Position numbers and translations under genes: made by a program | Notes under the pieces: model-generated | Database searches by the model: none | Seen by the model: the letters and a program-made list of their open reading frames with translations, nothing else | Told to the model about the DNA's origin: nothing | Part shown: positions 5,980 to 5,989 of the stretch, piece after piece | Layout: each line of letters opens with the position of its first letter | Position numbering within the stretch: the stretch's first letter is position 1 | Assembly: GCA_905187655.1 (NCBI GenBank) | Contig: CAJJIV010000056.1 | Coordinates: forward strand, 1-5,989 | Direction of reading: 5' to 3' | Source of the DNA: an uncultured Eubacteriales bacterium | GTDB taxonomy: Bacteria; Bacillota; Clostridia; Christensenellales; UBA1242 | Length of the DNA stretch: 5,989 nucleotides

Positions 5980-5989
5980 ATTTTTATAT

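Overview
The window reads as a piece of chromosome from a low-GC, Gram-positive-type bacterium, most likely an anaerobic gut Clostridia-like Firmicute. The basis is the strong A/T bias, sigma-A-type promoters (TTGACA/TATAAT), GGAG-type ribosome binding sites, intrinsic hairpin-plus-U terminators, and a membrane-anchored protein of a type I associate with gut Clostridia. All four genes lie on the + strand. Every tryptophan in them is encoded by TGG and all four stops are TAA or TAG, so the standard bacterial code fits. Species cannot be named from this sequence.

Layout: (1) 1-1535 is a self-contained unit for asparaginyl-tRNA synthetase (asnS), with a near-consensus promoter at 45-74, an 18-bp A/T palindrome at the expected transcription start, the gene at 111-1499 and a strong terminator at 1510-1535. 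(2) 1653-4794 is a probable two-gene operon. Its promoter (TTGACA-17-TACAAT) drives a 676-residue protein with a Gly-rich repetitive N-terminal half, one membrane helix and an outward-facing endonuclease/exonuclease/phosphatase (EEP)-fold domain. A 305-residue alpha/beta hydrolase of the monoacylglycerol lipase type follows after 32 bases, and a terminator closes the unit. (3) 4910-5915 carries a third unit: its own promoter, a 294-residue secreted or membrane-anchored protein of unknown function, and a palindrome followed by T's that may be its terminator. The last bases hold a TTGACA that may belong to a gene beyond the right edge.

The most unusual gene is the 676-residue protein. Its EEP domain keeps the overall sequence landmarks and the first two motifs (Asn375, Glu429) plus the final His666. 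The His, Asp/Asn and Asp expected in the later motifs are Cys534, Ser571/Gly573 and Ala665. It therefore looks like a catalytically dead or repurposed EEP protein. Its putative cytoplasmic half carries five spaced copies of a GGGE-based motif, three of them GGGEMGVR, at a period of about 28 residues. Pairing with an intact serine hydrolase suggests, but does not show, a shared role at the cell envelope or in lipid metabolism. I found no RNA genes, insertion sequences, CRISPR arrays or phage genes.
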